The notes under the pieces were generated by a model, which saw nothing but the letters and a program-made list of their open reading frames with translations, did no database searches and had not been told where the DNA came from. A DNA stretch of 43,549 nucleotides from Deltaproteobacteria bacterium UBA1386 (GTDB taxonomy: Bacteria; Desulfobacterota; Syntrophorhabdia; Syntrophorhabdales; Syntrophorhabdaceae): the NCBI GenBank assembly GCA_002305765.1, contig DBQU01000083.1, positions 1 through 43,549 on the forward strand, given 5' to 3'. Below, in pieces: positions 1 to 6,914 of this stretch. Within the stretch, counting starts at the first letter, position 1. Each line of letters starts with the position of its first letter. The position numbers were made by a program, and so were the translations under genes.

Positions 1-92
1 GTATGTCCATACCACGTGCCATCGGCCTCCTGGAACCAAGAAGCGGCATCGCCCGGTGTTCGGAGGGTGTGAGGTTGTGCCCCATTGTATCC

Positions 93-116
93 GGGAGGTA
101 CATGATGTACATTTGA
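93..116 (+). promoter_or_regulatory. Shine-Dalgarno plus mini-ORF ahead of the response regulator
   Basis: A strong Shine-Dalgarno GGGAGG lies at 93-98, but the response-regulator ATG is at 120, too far (21 nt) for normal use. The sequence instead places ATGATG at 102-107 and a TGA at 114-116, giving a tiny MMYI reading frame that ends 3 nt before the real start. Translational coupling through this mini-ORF is an inference; an alternative is that the true start is simply poorly marked. Confidence 0.3.
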
Positions 117-119
117 TGT

Positions 120-821
120 ATGCTTTACCCCATCCTCATCGTGGAAGACGATCCAAAGATAGCGCATATAGTGAAGGTCTACCTGGAAGGAGCGGGGTTC
201 CGGGTAGTACACGCCGGGTTGGGCAAGGACGCGTTGGAGGCGGCGAAGAAGGAAAGACCGCTTATCGTGATCCTGGACCTGATGCTGCCCGACATGAGCG
301 GAGAGGAACTCTGTCTTCAATTGAAAGAGATCTCCGATATGCCCATAATAATGCTCACGGCCAAGTCTTCCGAGGAGGAAAGGGTCGCGGGGTTTGCTCT
401 TGGTGCCGATGACTACGTGGTAAAGCCTTTCAGCCCCAGGGAGCTTGTGTTCAGGGTGAAGGCGGTCCTGAAAAGGTTTCAGAAAGGGGACCTTTCTGGG
501 TCGGAGCCGATGAGCTTCAATAATGGGTCCCTCCTTCTGGACGGCCAGACCTACATGGCGACGCTGAGGGGAGATCCCGTGCGGCTCACATCGACTGAGT
601 TCAAACTGCTCTTCACCCTTGCAGGGTCCCCGGACAGGGTCTTTACGAGGAGCGAACTGGTGGAGAAGGCGCTTGGCTACCAGTTTGAAGGTTACGAGAG
701 GAGCGTCGATGCCCACATCAAGAACATCCGCAGGAAACTCGAGGACGATTCGCAGAATCCGCTCTTCATCCACACCATTTATGGCGTTGGATACCGGTTC
801 ACGGGAAGGAAGGATGCTTAG
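120..821 (+). CDS. OmpR/PhoB-family response regulator
   Basis: A 233-residue two-domain response regulator. The receiver domain covers about residues 3-115, with the acidic pair near residues 10-11 (VEDD), the phosphoacceptor Asp53 in LDLMLPD, the switch Thr in MLTAK and Lys102 in VVKPFSP. A C-terminal winged helix (about 130-228) has the family signatures SVDAHIKNIRRKL and IYGVGYRF. It should bind DNA as a phosphorylated dimer. Its stop codon overlaps the start of the sensor kinase by 8 nt, so the two are cotranscribed. The genes after the kinase encode exported Spy/ZraP-like and PepSY-like proteins, so an envelope or metal signal is likely (inference). The start is taken as ATG 120 because the receiver begins there. 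Confidence 0.93.
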   Translation: MLYPILIVEDDPKIAHIVKVYLEGAGFRVVHAGLGKDALEAAKKERPLIVILDLMLPDMSGEELCLQLKEISDMPIIMLTAKSSEEERVAGFALGADDYVVKPFSPRELVFRVKAVLKRFQKGDLSGSEPMSFNNGSLLLDGQTYMATLRGDPVRLTSTEFKLLFTLAGSPDRVFTRSELVEKALGYQFEGYERSVDAHIKNIRRKLEDDSQNPLFIHTIYGVGYRFTGRKDA

Positions 822-2181
822 GAGCCTCCAGCTCAAGTTCCTCTTGCTTCTCCTTGCCGTCGTAGCCATTGCCCTTGTCAGCACCATCCTCTTCAGGCAT
901 TTCATGCTCCGGGATTTCAACGCCTACCTGGAAGGCGAGGCCGAGGACAAGGTCTACCTGATACAGGCCGATCTGGAAGGCTCCTATGAGCGCAGCGGGG
1001 GATGGAAGACCGATATTCAGGCCCAGGAGGCCATACGGGCCTTGATGTCCGGTTTCGAGATGAGGCTTACCGATAAGGAGGGAAAGCTCGTGATCGACAC
1101 GGGCAGCGCCATCGAGAGCGCCTCTCCCCTCGTCAAAAGGAGATTGATGGCCCTGGCGCAGTTCAATGTGCCCGACGGCGCCGGGGCATTCGTTCCTTAT
1201 CCCCTGTTCCTTGCAGGAAAGCAGATCGGGACCCTTCAGATCAGGCAATTGCGTCCCGTAAGGGAGGGCGTGTTTCTCCAAAGATCCAATGGGTTCCTGG
1301 TGCTCTCGATCGCTGTCATCGGCGGGATCGCAGTACTTATGAGTATTCTCTTCTCCCGTCGCCTTACCCGTCCCGTAAAGGAACTGGCGGTGGCGGCATC
1401 CGCCATCAGTCGGGGCGATTTGCAGAAGCGGGTGGCCGTCTCAAGACGCGACGAGGTCGGCGAACTTGCGGAGAACTTCAACTTCATGGCAAAGGCCCTC
1501 GAGACCCAGGAAGCGTTGAGGAGGAAACTGATCGGCGACGTGGCGCACGAGTTGCGGACCCCGCTCAGTGTCATGCGCGGAGAACTGGAGGGTTTGATAG
1601 ACGGCCTGATACCCAACGATCCCGCCCGTCTCCAGTCTCTCTATGAGGAAACGGGAAGACTCGGGAACATGGTCGACGCCATCGAGGAGCTGGGCAAGGC
1701 GGAGGCGAGCCTGCTCTCGCTCAATCGGCAATGGGTGGACGTGCGGCCCTTCCTTCAGAACATCCTGGAGAGGTTCAGGGCGCAGTCCCAGGACAGGGGT
1801 GTGGCCATGGAACTTACGTGTCCAGAAGGGTTCAGGCTCCACGCGGACCCCGAACGGTTGAGCCAGGTCATCCTGAACATTCTGGCCAACGCCCTCAGGG
1901 CCACCCCCGGTGGTGGGAGCGTTTCGATCCGGGTGGGACCGGCGGAAGGCGGATTGGAGATCGTCGTCACGGATACCGGCAGGGGGATCAGGCAGGAGGA
2001 TATTCCCTTTATCTTTGAGAGATTCTATCACGGCCCGGGAGGAGGTCTCGGGATCGGCCTTACCATAGTGAAAGAACTGGTGGAGGCCCATGGTGCGAGC
2101 ATAGCGGCGGCGAGCATGCCGGGAGAAGGTGCATCTTTCAGGATCCTTTTCCCGGCGGAGGCGGTTCACAATTCTTCATAA
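814..2181 (+). CDS. membrane sensor histidine kinase (HAMP-HisKA-HATPase)
   Basis: A 455-residue sensor kinase paired with the preceding regulator. The chosen start, ATG 814, overlaps the regulator's stop by 8 nt and begins directly with a membrane segment (residues about 8-28); the longer frame upstream only shadows the regulator. A periplasmic sensor region of about 130 residues is followed by a second membrane segment (about 160-182), a HAMP linker, the dimerisation/phosphoacceptor motif DVAHELRTP with His245, and a Bergerat ATPase with N box NILANALRAT, G1 DTGRGI, F box FERFYHG and G2 GGLGIGLTIV. The layout is that of BaeS/CpxA-type kinases. The periplasmic region shows no domain I can name, so the ligand is unknown. 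Confidence 0.93.
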   Translation: MLRSLQLKFLLLLLAVVAIALVSTILFRHFMLRDFNAYLEGEAEDKVYLIQADLEGSYERSGGWKTDIQAQEAIRALMSGFEMRLTDKEGKLVIDTGSAIESASPLVKRRLMALAQFNVPDGAGAFVPYPLFLAGKQIGTLQIRQLRPVREGVFLQRSNGFLVLSIAVIGGIAVLMSILFSRRLTRPVKELAVAASAISRGDLQKRVAVSRRDEVGELAENFNFMAKALETQEALRRKLIGDVAHELRTPLSVMRGELEGLIDGLIPNDPARLQSLYEETGRLGNMVDAIEELGKAEASLLSLNRQWVDVRPFLQNILERFRAQSQDRGVAMELTCPEGFRLHADPERLSQVILNILANALRATPGGGSVSIRVGPAEGGLEIVVTDTGRGIRQEDIPFIFERFYHGPGGGLGIGLTIVKELVEAHGASIAAASMPGEGASFRILFPAEAVHNSS

Positions 2182-2216
2182 TGTCTTCCTTACCTCTTCA
2201 CAGTCCTTCCTTATAC

Positions 2217-2239
2217 TGTGTACATGAAATTCATACACA
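2217..2239. promoter_or_regulatory. candidate operator: imperfect palindrome before the Spy/ZraP-like gene
   Basis: TGTGTA (2217-2222) and TACACA (2234-2239) flank an internal palindrome ATGAA-A-TTCAT. It sits just downstream of a possible -10 (TATACT, 2212-2217) that lacks a recognisable -35, and about 15 nt before the ATG at 2254. A related TACATGA word occurs at 99-105 in front of the response-regulator gene. Binding by the adjacent regulator is inference. Confidence 0.3.
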
Positions 2240-2253
2240 CAAGGAGGTTTGAG

Positions 2254-2688
2254 ATGAAGAAGGTACTGGTAGCAGCATTGGTTGTGGCAATGGGACTTTC
2301 CCTCGGCGGTATGGCGTATGCAGCCTGGGGAGGAGGCCCGGGACCGGGGTACGGTACTCAGGTGGACACCAAGGCCCTGAGGAACTTCCAGAAGGAGACC
2401 CTGCCGTTAAGGGATGAACTCATCGCAAAGAGGGCGGAGATCCAGACCGAGTATGCCAAGGAGAATCCGGACTGGAACCGGATAGCGACCCTGCAGAAAG
2501 AGATGGTCGATCTGAGGACAAAGATACAGAGCTCGGCCAGGAAGCAGGGCCTCTCTGACAGGGGTTACGGACCAGGTTACGGGCGCGGTTTCGGCGGCGG
2601 TTACGGCGGCGGCTGGATGATGGGCCGCGGCGGTCACGGTCCCGGCCACAGAGGTGGTTACGGCGGCGGTTACTGCAACACATGGTAA
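2254..2688 (+). CDS. exported Spy/CpxP/ZraP-like protein with Gly-rich tail
   Basis: A 144-residue protein. The start ATG 2254 is preceded by AAGGAGG (2241-2247) and opens a clear Sec signal peptide ending in GGMAYA. The mature part begins with about 60 residues of charged helix (the stretch TKALRNFQKETLPLRDEL and on), as in the LTXXQ helices of periplasmic Spy, CpxP and ZraP. It then changes to a tail of repeated GYG/GGG/RGG units with scattered His and Met (WMMGRGGHGPGH) and one Cys near the end. Family members act as periplasmic chaperones or zinc-binding stress proteins under a two-component system, which fits the neighbours. Metal binding by the His/Met-containing tail is inference. Confidence 0.7.
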   Translation: MKKVLVAALVVAMGLSLGGMAYAAWGGGPGPGYGTQVDTKALRNFQKETLPLRDELIAKRAEIQTEYAKENPDWNRIATLQKEMVDLRTKIQSSARKQGLSDRGYGPGYGRGFGGGYGGGWMMGRGGHGPGHRGGYGGGYCNTW

Positions 2689-2698
2689 GCACTGATCC

Positions 2699-2737
2699 GG
2701 GAGCAAGGTTGCGGAACGAAGCCGCAGCCTTGCTCCC
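2699..2737 (+). promoter_or_regulatory. 16-bp stem-loop between the two exported-protein genes
   Basis: GGGAGCAAGGTTGCGG (2699-2714) and CCGCAGCCTTGCTCCC (2722-2737) pair over 16 positions with one G-U wobble, leaving a 7-nt loop. No T-run follows; the next bases are the Shine-Dalgarno of the downstream gene (GAAGGAG, 2738-2744). It may act as an intercistronic mRNA stabiliser or translation control element rather than as a classic terminator. Confidence 0.55.
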
Positions 2738-2749
2738 GAAGGAGATGGC

Positions 2750-3100
2750 ATGTTGAAGCGCATTGCATACCTGACCGTTTTTTTTCTTGTGATATTGACG
2801 CTGCCTGTGGTCTCGGTGGCGCAACCCATGGGAAGAGGCATGTATCGGGGTTCGCCTTACGGCCATTATTGCCCGGGTATGCAATGGGGACCTTATGGCG
2901 TCAGGAAACCTGTGTCGACGGTGGAGCAGGCAAAACAGGTAATTGACGTCTATCTTGCAGAAACGGGGCAGAAGCTGGCGGCAGGAAACATCACCGAGAA
3001 GAATTGGTACTTTGAAGCCGAGATCCTGGATCGAAACAAGACGGTCATCGACAGGGTGATCGTGGACAAGAGGTCGGGCAGGATCAGATCCATTTACTGA
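2750..3100 (+). CDS. small exported PepSY-like protein
   Basis: A 116-residue protein with a signal peptide (about residues 1-24, ending VVSVAQ) and a short Gly/Met/Tyr-rich linker. A compact domain from about residue 55 has STVEQAKQVIDVYLAETG, then WYFEAEILDRN and VIVDKRSGRIRSIY. The alternation of a helix with a strand ending in D-K-R-S-G is typical of PepSY-like folds. Start ATG 2750 follows GAAGGAG by 5 nt. It lies 61 nt after the Spy/ZraP-like gene, separated by a stem-loop, and probably shares its promoter. Function is not known; PepSY-like proteins often bind or inhibit periplasmic partners (family knowledge). Confidence 0.6.
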   Translation: MLKRIAYLTVFFLVILTLPVVSVAQPMGRGMYRGSPYGHYCPGMQWGPYGVRKPVSTVEQAKQVIDVYLAETGQKLAAGNITEKNWYFEAEILDRNKTVIDRVIVDKRSGRIRSIY

Positions 3101-3299
3101 CCCACAGGCGACTACAACCCCGTACAACCTCTTTCCCTTCTGCCTCGCTCAGCGCGGCGCCAATGCCCGCGATGTGACAGTGCATGTCCACGATGTCAGG
3201 CGGAAGAGGTTCCGCGGGGCGATAGGGCCCGATGGAAAACAGCGGGACCACGATGCACAACGCCAGAATTGCAGCAGGAAGTGTCAAACATTGCCGCAT
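3084..3299 (-). pseudogene. 5' remnant of an exported amidohydrolase
   Basis: A 71-residue reading frame with an intact start (ATG 3299, GAAGGGA upstream) and a signal anchor (ILALCIVVPLFSIG). It then reads into DIVDMHCHIAGIGA, which is the metal-binding first strand (D-x-H-x-H type) seen at the N-terminus of TIM-barrel amidohydrolases. After that the similarity stops; only about 20 unrelated residues follow before the stop, which overlaps the end of the convergent PepSY-like gene by 17 nt. A full enzyme needs roughly 300 residues or more, so this is best read as a truncated copy. That it is translated at all is unknown. Confidence 0.55.
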
Positions 3300-3423
3300 G
3301 ATGAGTTCCCTTCGTATGTTCTACAGGTTATTTCAAAAAGGGTACGTTCCCCGCTTTCTTATTGAGTAGTCTGGGTCGCGGTCATGCGGGAATGACCGGG
3401 GGTGAGGTATAGAATATCCTGTC

Positions 3424-3966
3424 CTAGTCTTCGAGGTCGATCTCCGCGTTGAAGACTATGTCGACCGTCTTTCCCACCATGAAACCGCCGTCTTCGATCT
3501 CAACGTTCCAGAACATTCCGAAATCCTCGCGCTTGATGGACGCGGCGGCGCGAAAACCGTACGTGGTGTAGGTCCGGTTCAGCTCGTTGTCATGGAACAT
3601 GGAGGGGCCGAGGAACCGTGTGCTGAAGGTAACGGGAAGGGTTATCCCATGCATTGTCAGATCGCCGGCAATGTTCAGGTTGTTGAGTGCGACAACCTCG
3701 ATGGCCGTGCTCTTGAAAGATATCACGGGAAACCTTTCGACATCGAAGAAATCAGCGCTTTTCAGGTGGTTGTCCCTGCGTTCGACACCCGTGTGGATGC
3801 CGGCCGCGTCGATCTCCACCTCGACGGAAGCGTTGCCCGGATCGGCAGGGTCGAAGAGCACCCGGCCGCGTACCGTGTTGAATTGTCCGTGGACCGGTGT
3901 GACCATCATATGGTACACCGTGAATTCACCCACCGCGTGATCGGGGTCGATCGTCCATGTCGCCAT
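3424..3966 (-). CDS. YceI family protein
   Basis: A 180-residue protein covering one complete YceI lipocalin-like barrel: it opens with WTIDPDHAVGEFTVYHMMV, and continues with GRVLFDPADPGNASVEVEID, NHLKSADFFDVERFP and the closing strand with FNAEIDLED. YceI proteins bind polyisoprenoids or amphiphilic ligands. Unlike E. coli YceI there is no signal peptide, so this one is predicted to be cytoplasmic, as in many bacterial homologues. The start ATG 3966 has GGGAGG 7 nt upstream. It lies 107 nt after the PdxJ-like gene on the same strand; a joint transcript is possible. Confidence 0.9.
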   Translation of the reverse strand: MATWTIDPDHAVGEFTVYHMMVTPVHGQFNTVRGRVLFDPADPGNASVEVEIDAAGIHTGVERRDNHLKSADFFDVERFPVISFKSTAIEVVALNNLNIAGDLTMHGITLPVTFSTRFLGPSMFHDNELNRTYTTYGFRAAASIKREDFGMFWNVEIEDGGFMVGKTVDIVFNAEIDLED

Positions 3967-4073
3967 ACCCGCACCTCCCTCTTCCTTCTATTCTCTCCGA
4001 ATTGAAGGCTGCAGGCAATGAAAAACCGTTGCCGGCACCTGATGTCTGCGCGTACGCGGCGAAGAGTTCCCCG

Positions 4074-4820
4074 TTAGTCCAGGATTGCCATCATTTCTTC
4101 AACAGCCGTCGACAACCCGACGGAATCGGCCCGCTCGATTATCGCGTGCCCGATGTTGACCTCCAGCAGCTCTTTCGCATGCACGAGAGGCGCAACGTTC
4201 GTGTAATTGAGCCCACACCCGGCATTGATCCTTATCCTGACCTCCGCGGCGCGTTCCGATGCCCTGTATATCCTGTCGATCTCTCTGTAGATCTCGGTCT
4301 TCTCGGTGGCATTGCTGTAGGTCCCGGTATTGATCTCTATGAACCGTGCCCCGCATTCCTTCGAAAGGTCGATCATCTCTATTTCGGGTTCTACGAAAAG
4401 GGATACCGGTATTTCTTCTCTATCAAATATGTCGACGGCGCTCCTGATCTCGAGCATGTTCTTTCTCACATCGAGCCCGCCTTGCGCTGTCATATCTTCC
4501 TTGTTCTCGGGCACGATGGTGACCCGGCTGGGCCTCACCCTTCTCGCGAAATCGATCATTTCGCCGGAGAGGGCGATCTCGAGATAGACCTTCCCGTTCT
4601 CCGGTATTGCCTTCCGTATCGCGAGAACATCCCTGTCCTGTATGCGGCTCCTATCTTCACGCAAACGCACCGCAATGCTGTTGCACCCGGTTTTCGCGCA
4701 TATTCTGGCCGCCTCGGCGGGGTCGGGTTCGTTTCCTCCCCTCGCGGCCCGCAACGTCGCCAGACGGCTGACATTCACGCATAACAGAGTGCGCGGCACC
4801 TGAACTCCTCCGAATGCCAT
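4074..4820 (-). CDS. PdxJ-like TIM-barrel protein lacking the active-site histidines
   Basis: A 248-residue homologue of pyridoxine 5'-phosphate synthase along its whole length: CVNVSRLATLRAARG, LREDRSRIQDRDV, VPENKEDMTAQGGLDV, FIEINTGTYSNA, NAGCGLNYTNV and VNIGHAIIERA match the family blocks. Compared with E. coli PdxJ as I recall it, the histidines at positions 12, 45, 52, in the EIHTG block and at 193 are Arg19, Arg52, Arg59, Asn164 and Cys202 here, while the catalytic Glu (Glu81) and the HAII histidine remain. His45 and His193 are catalytic in PdxJ, so normal PNP synthesis seems unlikely; a changed reaction or ligand-binding role is inferred. Start ATG 4820 has GGGAGG upstream. No other vitamin B6 gene lies nearby. 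Confidence 0.85.
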   Translation of the reverse strand: MAFGGVQVPRTLLCVNVSRLATLRAARGGNEPDPAEAARICAKTGCNSIAVRLREDRSRIQDRDVLAIRKAIPENGKVYLEIALSGEMIDFARRVRPSRVTIVPENKEDMTAQGGLDVRKNMLEIRSAVDIFDREEIPVSLFVEPEIEMIDLSKECGARFIEINTGTYSNATEKTEIYREIDRIYRASERAAEVRIRINAGCGLNYTNVAPLVHAKELLEVNIGHAIIERADSVGLSTAVEEMMAILD

Positions 4821-5031
4821 AGAAGAACCTCCCGTTAATCATATGTTCTGGCCGATATTGTATCCGGAAATAGTGATACTACCCGAGCCGGGCGTTTGGA
4901 ATTACCGCATCCATGGAAAGTACTTCGACGTAGTTCTCATTTCCTTCTCAAAACAAATCGTCCGCATCAGGATATCCCATATTTGCGAAAATATCAAACC
5001 TCTCTTGCCGGTAGAGGCCCGGCAGATATGC

Positions 5032-5278
5032 CTACCTGTCCAGCACTTCGCGGACCTTTCCGAGAAACCCGTCGAGTGAGAGCGGCTTCTCTATCAAGTC
5101 GAGTTCCTCGTGCTCGATCCCTGTATCCAGTGCAGCATCCCTGGTGGTGTCGTCTGTTTCGTCTTCCGTGAAGAACGTTAGGGGCGTGGAGGTCAAAAGA
5201 AGGCGGTCCCTGTGTTTGGTGCTCGAAAGACGGATTCGGACCGATTACCCCACAGGTGTGATCAGGCAGGACGATCAT
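5032..5278 (-). pseudogene. decayed response-regulator receiver domain
   Basis: On the minus strand the frame ending at the TAG of 5032-5034 reads LTFFTEDETDD, then TGIEHEELDLIEKPLSLDG and FLGKVREVLDR. This is the C-terminal half of a receiver domain (beta-4 Thr region, the conserved KP, and helix 5). The N-terminal part around the phosphoacceptor is missing; a different frame near 5278 reads MIVLPDHTCG, reminiscent of the receiver's LPDxxG turn, which implies a frameshift near 5225-5250. It follows the ATPase gene by only about 33 nt, so it was probably once the third gene of that operon. Confidence 0.6.
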
Positions 5279-5311
5279 GGTGGTTGACTGTCCCTGGAAT
5301 GAACCGGACGG

Positions 5312-5764
5312 TCACGAATTGTTCTGGTCCTTTCTAATGCGTAAGAGCATCTTCAGGTGGGTGCCTTTGCCGACCTCGGAGATGATGCGGAAAGTGTCCG
5401 AGAATTTCTTCATGTTGGACAGCCCCATTCCCGCCCCGAAGCCCATGCTGCGGATCTTGTCAGTGGCCGTGGAGTAGCCTTCCTTCATGGCCAGTCCGAT
5501 GTCCTCTATGCCCTGGCCTTCGTCCGTGGCCTCGACAATAACGAAGTTGGGCTTCACCTGGAGCGTTATCGTGCCGTGGTCCGCGTAGGAGCAGATGTTC
5601 ATCTCCGCCTCGTAGGTTACTATGGAGACTCTCCGGACGGTCTCTTTCGGGAGGCCCATGCCTGTCAGGGTGGCCTTGACCTCGCCGGAGACGCGCCCGG
5701 CAAAGTCGAATCCCGCTTCCACGGGAAACGACTTTTCAAATATCAGGGATTCACGAGAGATCAC
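5312..5764 (-). CDS. anti-sigma-type (RsbW/SpoIIAB-like) ATP-binding protein
   Basis: A 150-residue single-domain GHKL ATPase. The N box is YEAEMNIC, the G1 box DEGQGIED, and the G2 region GFGAGMGLSNM; the end is a final strand before RIRKDQNNS. There is no His-kinase dimerisation domain and no membrane segment, so it belongs with the RsbW/SpoIIAB serine-kinase group. GTG 5764 is used as the start, inside the end of the DRTGG gene (14-nt overlap), which implies coupled translation. In related anaerobes such ATPases sit beside DRTGG proteins and iron-sulfur hydrogenase genes (from memory); here no hydrogenase is present. Its phosphorylation target is unknown. Confidence 0.8.
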   Translation of the reverse strand: MISRESLIFEKSFPVEAGFDFAGRVSGEVKATLTGMGLPKETVRRVSIVTYEAEMNICSYADHGTITLQVKPNFVIVEATDEGQGIEDIGLAMKEGYSTATDKIRSMGFGAGMGLSNMKKFSDTFRIISEVGKGTHLKMLLRIRKDQNNS

Positions 5765-6125
5765 GTGCGTCGCCGACCTTTTCTATGCAGCCGCGGATTC
5801 CCTTCGCATAGAGCCGGCCAACGGACTCAAAAAGGATGTATTTCGTTGATAAGAGGGGTATTCGCAGTTCCTCCGCAAGCTGTATCGTCTCCGGTAAGGG
5901 GCGCTTTCCGCGCACCAGTATGATGGCTGCGATGTCGAGGACATCGGACGTACGGATAACCTGAGGATTTGTAAGGCCCGTGAGCAGAAGGCTTCCCGGC
6001 TTGGCAAAGGCCAGGACGTCGCTCATCAGGTCGGCCCCGAAGGCCGTCTTCACTTCCATTTCCAGCTGATCGCTGCCGACGATAACGTCCGCGTCAAGTA
6101 TGTCTTTCACCTGTTGTAGATTCAC
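5751..6125 (-). CDS. DRTGG domain protein
   Basis: A 124-residue protein consisting of one DRTGG domain: VKDILDADVIVGSDQLEMEV, then AFAKPGSLLLTGLTNPQVIR and RGKRPLPETIQLAEELRIPL with LLSTKYILFESVGRL. Family members occur fused to CBS or phosphotransacetylase domains, or alone next to small anti-sigma-type ATPases, and are thought to be regulatory. The start is GTG 6125 with AAGGAG 9 nt upstream (the next in-frame Met is far inside the domain). It is the first gene of the operon with the ATPase at 5312-5764. Confidence 0.8.
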   Translation of the reverse strand: MNLQQVKDILDADVIVGSDQLEMEVKTAFGADLMSDVLAFAKPGSLLLTGLTNPQVIRTSDVLDIAAIILVRGKRPLPETIQLAEELRIPLLSTKYILFESVGRLYAKGIRGCIEKVGDARDLS

Positions 6126-6185
6126 CGTGCTCTCCTTTCAACGACGATAGGATATGTTAAAACAGGGCGTCTAATCAACCTGAAA

Positions 6186-6211
6186 TTTCACAAAAGATAC
6201 AACCTGTGAAA
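6186..6211. promoter_or_regulatory. inverted repeat upstream of the DRTGG gene
   Basis: TTTCACA (6186-6192) and TGTGAAA (6205-6211) form a perfect 7-bp inverted repeat with a 12-nt spacer, 61-86 nt before the GTG start at 6125. The spacing fits either an RNA hairpin or a dimeric regulator site. No regulator can be assigned. Confidence 0.25.
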
Positions 6212-6290
6212 GATCGTTTGTTCCGGAGCGCGCGCCAACAATCTCCCTCTGGGGCCGGACCCCCGGCGCCTGCGCACCGTGGACCTGCCG

Positions 6291-6776
6291 TCAATCGGCC
6301 GGCTGGCAGTGCGCGCCCATCTCTTTACAGACCCGCAGTATTCCCTTGAGCACGATGGATGTGTCCTGCTTTCCCGACGATGTCGATACCACGAGGATCT
6401 GGCTCACCGTCTCCGAGAGAGCGGTCACCTGCATCCCGGCGGCTATGCTGCCGTCGATGAATTCGATGCTGAGGGCCCTGTCATCCTTCCTGCTGATCCT
6501 GATGTCCTTGTTGGCCTGCAGCACCCTCACGGCGGTGCTGTAGACCTTGTCGGCGGGGGCTTCGAGAAGGACGGTGGCGGCGTCGTATCCCTGCCGGGGG
6601 ATGTTCCTTGACGCATCGGCAGGCTGCGACGAAGCACTATCGGTGACCTCGCTGGTTAGCTGCTTTACCTTCCCCAGGGCCTTCCTTCCCACAAAGACCC
6701 ATTGCGCGTTGGCCACCCCGGAAAGGAGAATGAACGCAGCGAGAAACAGGGATATGGATCGCATGACATGGTTCAT
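6291..6776 (-). CDS. exported protein of unknown function
   Basis: A 161-residue protein with a signal peptide (about residues 1-24, ending GVANA) after AAGGAGG. The mature region has a short low-complexity linker (SSQPADASRNIPRQ) and a domain beginning TVLLEAPADKVYSTAVRVLQ and continuing RISRKDDRALSIEFIDGS. This helix-strand pattern resembles small periplasmic proteins with a DUF3568-like or BON-like fold. I do not recognise the family with certainty. Two Cys near the C-terminus (VCKEMGAHCQ) could form a disulfide. It stands alone, back to back with the pseudouridine synthase gene. Confidence 0.6.
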   Translation of the reverse strand: MNHVMRSISLFLAAFILLSGVANAQWVFVGRKALGKVKQLTSEVTDSASSQPADASRNIPRQGYDAATVLLEAPADKVYSTAVRVLQANKDIRISRKDDRALSIEFIDGSIAAGMQVTALSETVSQILVVSTSSGKQDTSIVLKGILRVCKEMGAHCQPAD

Positions 6777-6914
6777 AATGCTTGCGCCTCCTTCATCTTT
6801 TGCTCATTATCCATTCAAATGTGAACTTATACAAGGGGTTTTTTGGCGCTTTCTGGGCAGTTATGACGATCTGTGGTACAATGGGGAAACAGAAAGCCAT
6901 GACGGAAGCCACCC

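Noticed and set aside
619..813. Longer N-terminus for the sensor kinase
   Set aside because: It is only the response-regulator DNA read in another frame; the kinase homology and the membrane segment begin at ATG 814.
3380..3397. GGTCAT/ATGACC small hairpin near the YceI stop as a terminator
   Set aside because: Only 6 bp, no T-run; too weak to call.
5400..5923. Plus-strand open frame across the ATPase and DRTGG genes
   Set aside because: Antisense to two recognisable domains, no homology of its own.
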